A stretch of DNA of 64,000 nucleotides, from the NCBI RefSeq assembly GCF_017875235.1, contig NZ_JAGGMI010000020.1:1-64000 (forward strand). Direction: 5' to 3'. Shown piece after piece: positions 61,290 through 64,000 of the stretch. Each line of letters begins with the position of its first letter. Position 1 is the first letter of the stretch. The notes beneath the pieces were generated by a model, which searched no databases, had not been told where the DNA came from, and saw only the letters and a program-made list of their open reading frames with translations. Made by a program: the position numbers and the translations under genes. This DNA comes from Asticcacaulis solisilvae. GTDB lineage: Bacteria; Pseudomonadota; Alphaproteobacteria; Caulobacterales; Caulobacteraceae.

Positions 61290-62082
61290 CGACGCGTCGC
61301 CAGGCGTCGAGCCTTAATGTCAGATCGGCACTGCCCGGCATCTCGCGCAGGATCGCCTGCGTCAGACGTTGATAATGCAGGACAAAGCGCGCGACTTCGC
61401 CGTTGCTCATGACGCGCGCGCCCGTTGTGCCCTCGCGTTTCAACCGGTCACGCAGTTCGTGCTCGGCCTGGGTCCGCCAGTCGGCGACGACAGCGAAATC
61501 CGGCGCCGCCAGCAGGATCAACCGGTCTATCCGGCCGAACAGCCGGCGATACGGTCCCTTCAGCGCGTCATTGACGTGGCGGCGCCAGATGCCCTGCGCA
61601 TCCAGGTTTGCTTCGAGATCGTTGACGGGTTCGCGCAGTTCGTAATCGGCTTGCGGCGTCGCGCCGACGCACCAGCCTTCGAACAGGATCAGGTCGGCGC
61701 CATCGGCTAAAGGCCACTCGCTTTCCGGCGCGGGTTGGTCACTGGCCTTGTCAAAGCGCGGCAGATGCACCGGCTGCCTGGCTTTCAGGGCATCGAGAAC
61801 CGTCTCGCCTAAGGTCACGTCGTGCGTGCCAGGCACACCACGCGTGGCGAACATGGGGCTGACGCTGTCGGCCAATCGCCCGCGCGCTTCGCGTGACAGA
61901 TAGAGATCATCGAGCGACAGGACAGCGACGCGCACGCCCCGGTCCTCGAAATACTCCGCCAGATGCCGCGACAGGGTCGACTTGCCCGAGCCCTGCGCCC
62001 CGCAAATACCGACGATCAAGGGCTTAGCCGTTTCCAGCCAGCCCGCGATCACGGGCGCGACAATCTCAAGCGATGCGGTCAC
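61264..62082 (-). CDS. D-glycerate 3-kinase-like enzyme
   Basis: A 272-residue P-loop kinase from the GTG at 62082. Walker A GICGAQGSGKST, LSLDDLYL and TRGVPGTHDV, then PRFDKASDQ and LILFEGWCVGA are the pattern of plant/cyanobacterial GLYK-type D-glycerate 3-kinases. It makes 3-phosphoglycerate. Its start overlaps the end of the upstream hydroxyacid dehydrogenase by 17 bases, so the two are coupled. Confidence 0.88.
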   Translation of the reverse strand: MTASLEIVAPVIAGWLETAKPLIVGICGAQGSGKSTLSRHLAEYFEDRGVRVAVLSLDDLYLSREARGRLADSVSPMFATRGVPGTHDVTLGETVLDALKARQPVHLPRFDKASDQPAPESEWPLADGADLILFEGWCVGATPQADYELREPVNDLEANLDAQGIWRRHVNDALKGPYRRLFGRIDRLILLAAPDFAVVADWRTQAEHELRDRLKREGTTGARVMSNGEVARFVLHYQRLTQAILREMPGSADLTLRLDAWRRVVSQVPPAG

Positions 62083-63037
62083 GGGGTTCTTCGCCGCGGA
62101 AGAAGGCGTCGATATTGGTCGCTGCGCGCATGCCCATTTCGTTACGCGTCTCGATGGTCGCGCTGCCGAGGTGCGGCAGCAGGACGGCGTTGTCGAGCCC
62201 CAGCAAGTCGGGATGAACCACGGGCTCCTTTTCGTAAACGTCGAGGCCCGCCGCCCAGATGACATTGTCCTTCAAGGCCTGCGCCAGTTCGGCTTCGTGG
62301 ACGACCGAACCGCGCGCCGTATTGATCAGGATCGCCGTCGGCTTCATCAGTCCCAGCAGCCGTGCATTGACGAGATGCCGCGTCGCTTCGCCGCCCGGGC
62401 AATGCAGCGACAGCACGTCCGACTGCGCCGCCAGTTCATCGAGGCTTTCGACATAGGTCGCGCCCAGCTCGGCTTCGATGTCCGGCGCCACGCGGCTGCG
62501 GCTGGCATAGGCAATCTTCATGGACAAGGCCAGACTGGCGCGGCGCGCCACGGCCTGGGCGATGCGGCCAAAGCCGAACAGGCCCAGCGTCTTGCCCTGA
62601 AGTGACTGGCCCAGCATGTGGGTCGTGCCCCACCCTTTCCAGCCGTGCGCGCGCACCTGGCGCTCGCCCTCGCCGCCGCGCCGGCTGGTCATCAGCATCA
62701 GCAACAACGCAATATCGGCCGTCGCATCGGTCAGGACGTCGGGTGTATTGGCAACCACAATGCCGGCGGACTTCGCCGCCTGAAGATCGATATGTTCGAA
62801 GCCGACGCCGAAATTAGCGATAACCTTCACCCGCGCGCCCGGCTGACCCAGGATTTCAGCGTCCAGCTTATCCGTCACGGTCGGGCACAGGCCGTCATAG
62901 GCCCGCATTGCCGCCTTCAGTTCGTCGCGGCTGAGCGGCTGGCCCGAGCGGTTGACGGTCACATCGTAACGCTCGGAAATCCACAGTTCGGCGGCCTGGG
63001 GCCACGGGCGGGTCAGGAGAATCTTGGGCTTGGTCAT
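62066..63037 (-). CDS. D-2-hydroxyacid dehydrogenase (glyoxylate/hydroxypyruvate reductase-like)
   Basis: A 323-residue NAD(P)-dependent enzyme. GLFGFGRIAQAVA is the dinucleotide fold, and the catalytic residues lie in INTARGSVV (Arg), YEKEP (Glu) and LPHLGSAT (His). It converts glyoxylate or hydroxypyruvate to glycolate or D-glycerate. With the overlapping glycerate kinase it forms a two-step route from hydroxypyruvate to 3-phosphoglycerate. Confidence 0.93.
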   Translation of the reverse strand: MTKPKILLTRPWPQAAELWISERYDVTVNRSGQPLSRDELKAAMRAYDGLCPTVTDKLDAEILGQPGARVKVIANFGVGFEHIDLQAAKSAGIVVANTPDVLTDATADIALLLMLMTSRRGGEGERQVRAHGWKGWGTTHMLGQSLQGKTLGLFGFGRIAQAVARRASLALSMKIAYASRSRVAPDIEAELGATYVESLDELAAQSDVLSLHCPGGEATRHLVNARLLGLMKPTAILINTARGSVVHEAELAQALKDNVIWAAGLDVYEKEPVVHPDLLGLDNAVLLPHLGSATIETRNEMGMRAATNIDAFFRGEEPRDRIA

Positions 63038-63073
63038 GAAGCGTTCTTAGCGGCCCCTTGCTCACCGCACAAT

Positions 63074-63775
63074 TCAGAATGGCGCCGGTGACACGAAGGC
63101 CATCCGCTCCCCCGTCACCGGATGCGGCACTTCAAGTCGTTCGGCATGCAACAATAGGCGCGGGCTTAGTGCCACGATCTCCGCCGGGGCATAAAGCGCG
63201 TCGCCCACAATCGGATGCCCCAAGGCCAGCATATGGACGCGCAACTGATGCGACCGCCCCGTCACAGGCTCCAGCGCCACGCGCGTCGTCCCTTCGCCAC
63301 GCGCCAGAACGTGATACCGCGTCAGCGATGACTTGCCGATCTTATGGTCGACGATCTGTTTTGGACGGTTGGGCCAGTCGGTAACCAGCGGCAGATCGAT
63401 CTCGCCAGCATCAGTTGCCATCTCCCCTGCCACAACGGCGACATAAGCCTTGTCGGTCAGGCGATCGGCAAAGGCCTTGGACAAGGTGCGATGCGCCTCC
63501 GCCCCGCGTGCCATCACCATGACGCCCGACGTCGCCATGTCCAGCCGGTGCACGATCAGGGCGTCGGCGTATTCGGCCTGGACGCGCCGGATCAGGCAGT
63601 CCTCGCCCGCCGGCCCTTTACCGGGCACGCTCAAAAGGCCGTGGGGCTTGTCCACGGCCAGTATTTGTTCATCTATATGGAGGAATCTCAACACCGGCGG
63701 ACTGGCGCACATATCAGGATCATGCGCAAGGTCCGCCGGCCTCTGAGAGAGGGGCGCCGGGGTCCCGACGGTCAA
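63074..63775 (-). CDS. RluA-family pseudouridine synthase
   Basis: A 233-residue enzyme. The catalytic Asp is in IVHRLDMATSGVMV, and VTGRSHQLRVHMLALGHPIVGD is the second family motif. There is no S4 domain, as in RluA and TruC proteins. The target (tRNA or rRNA) cannot be assigned from sequence. A start further inside (near MCASPP) is possible. Confidence 0.93.
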   Translation of the reverse strand: MTVGTPAPLSQRPADLAHDPDMCASPPVLRFLHIDEQILAVDKPHGLLSVPGKGPAGEDCLIRRVQAEYADALIVHRLDMATSGVMVMARGAEAHRTLSKAFADRLTDKAYVAVVAGEMATDAGEIDLPLVTDWPNRPKQIVDHKIGKSSLTRYHVLARGEGTTRVALEPVTGRSHQLRVHMLALGHPIVGDALYAPAEIVALSPRLLLHAERLEVPHPVTGERMAFVSPAPF

Positions 63776-63965
63776 CAGACCTCCCCGGCGCTCATGCAGG
63801 CTCGCACCGCCGCGCGCGTCCTACGATGAGATGACACCGCCCTCATCGAAACCCCGTAAAAAAAATATTGCGAAAAAATCATCTTTCTGTCGCCGACCTT
63901 CCCGGGCGCTTGCCAGTCGGGCTTTCAGATGCGACAAAGCCGTTATCAGGGAACGAAAACCGATT

Positions 63966-64000
63966 GTGAAACCCGCCGCGCAGACCCAGTTGCTGGAAGC
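63966..64000 (+). CDS. Possible 5' end of a gene cut by the window edge
   Basis: A GTG at 63966 opens a frame (VKPAAQTQLLEA) to the end of the window. An AGGGA lies about 15 bases upstream, and an AT-rich stretch at about 63855-63890 could hold its promoter. Too short to identify. Confidence 0.3.
   Translation, partial: MKPAAQTQLLE

Overview
The window looks like chromosomal DNA of an alphaproteobacterium of the order Caulobacterales, most likely a stalked, holdfast-forming genus such as Asticcacaulis or a close relative. The evidence is a nearly complete holdfast polysaccharide cluster (hfsE-F-G-H, then hfsC-B-A and divergent hfsD), two UrcA-family proteins, and the alphaproteobacterial order pyrB, pyrC-like, plsY, dprA, topA. 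No sequence search was possible, so the genus is inference.

Region 1 (1-11.6 kb) is accessory DNA. It holds a secreted RHS/YD-repeat system split over two adjacent genes with a small two-helix membrane protein behind them, a third tiny secreted YD-repeat protein on the other strand, a TonB/TolA-like protein, an unknown membrane protein with a divergent XRE regulator, and a two-gene module of a RarA-C-like protein and a tyrosine recombinase. A 14-bp palindrome, TGCAATTAATTGCA, recurs only here: three full copies and one half copy, two of them inside the recombinase gene itself. A second, DUF6538-type integrase sits beside the 3' end of tRNA-Ser(GCT), which marks the likely right edge of an island.

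Region 2 (12.1-23.3 kb) is the holdfast locus: initiating sugar-phosphate transferase, flippase, glycosyltransferase, deacetylase, polymerase, a degenerate tyrosine-kinase-like ATPase, a chain-length protein and an export protein. An operon with a membrane-tethered LuxR-type regulator and two unknown small proteins, plus an XRE regulator, is embedded in it.

Region 3 (23.3-31.3 kb) has small secreted proteins, an RcnB-like protein with a very long Gly/Asn/Arg/Asp tract, a GH43 glycosidase and a NatAB-type ABC exporter. Region 4 (31.3-43.8 kb) holds gatB and, about 9 kb away, gatC-gatA, separated by an AT-rich AIPR-type defence gene, a ricin-B-like lectin, a GGDEF-EAL enzyme, RidA, an OPT transporter and small genes.

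Region 5 (43.9-64 kb) is mostly housekeeping: UrcA proteins, ruvX, an AEC transporter, an alcohol dehydrogenase that has lost two structural-zinc cysteines, a PEP-mutase-family protein, pyrB, a pseudo-dihydroorotase, plsY, an inserted alternative oxidase, dprA, topA, a GT39-type transferase, OsmC, a 53-residue membrane peptide, an ABC-F ATPase, glycerate kinase with a hydroxyacid dehydrogenase, and an RluA-family pseudouridine synthase. Three families of palindromic intergenic repeats are scattered through regions 3-5.
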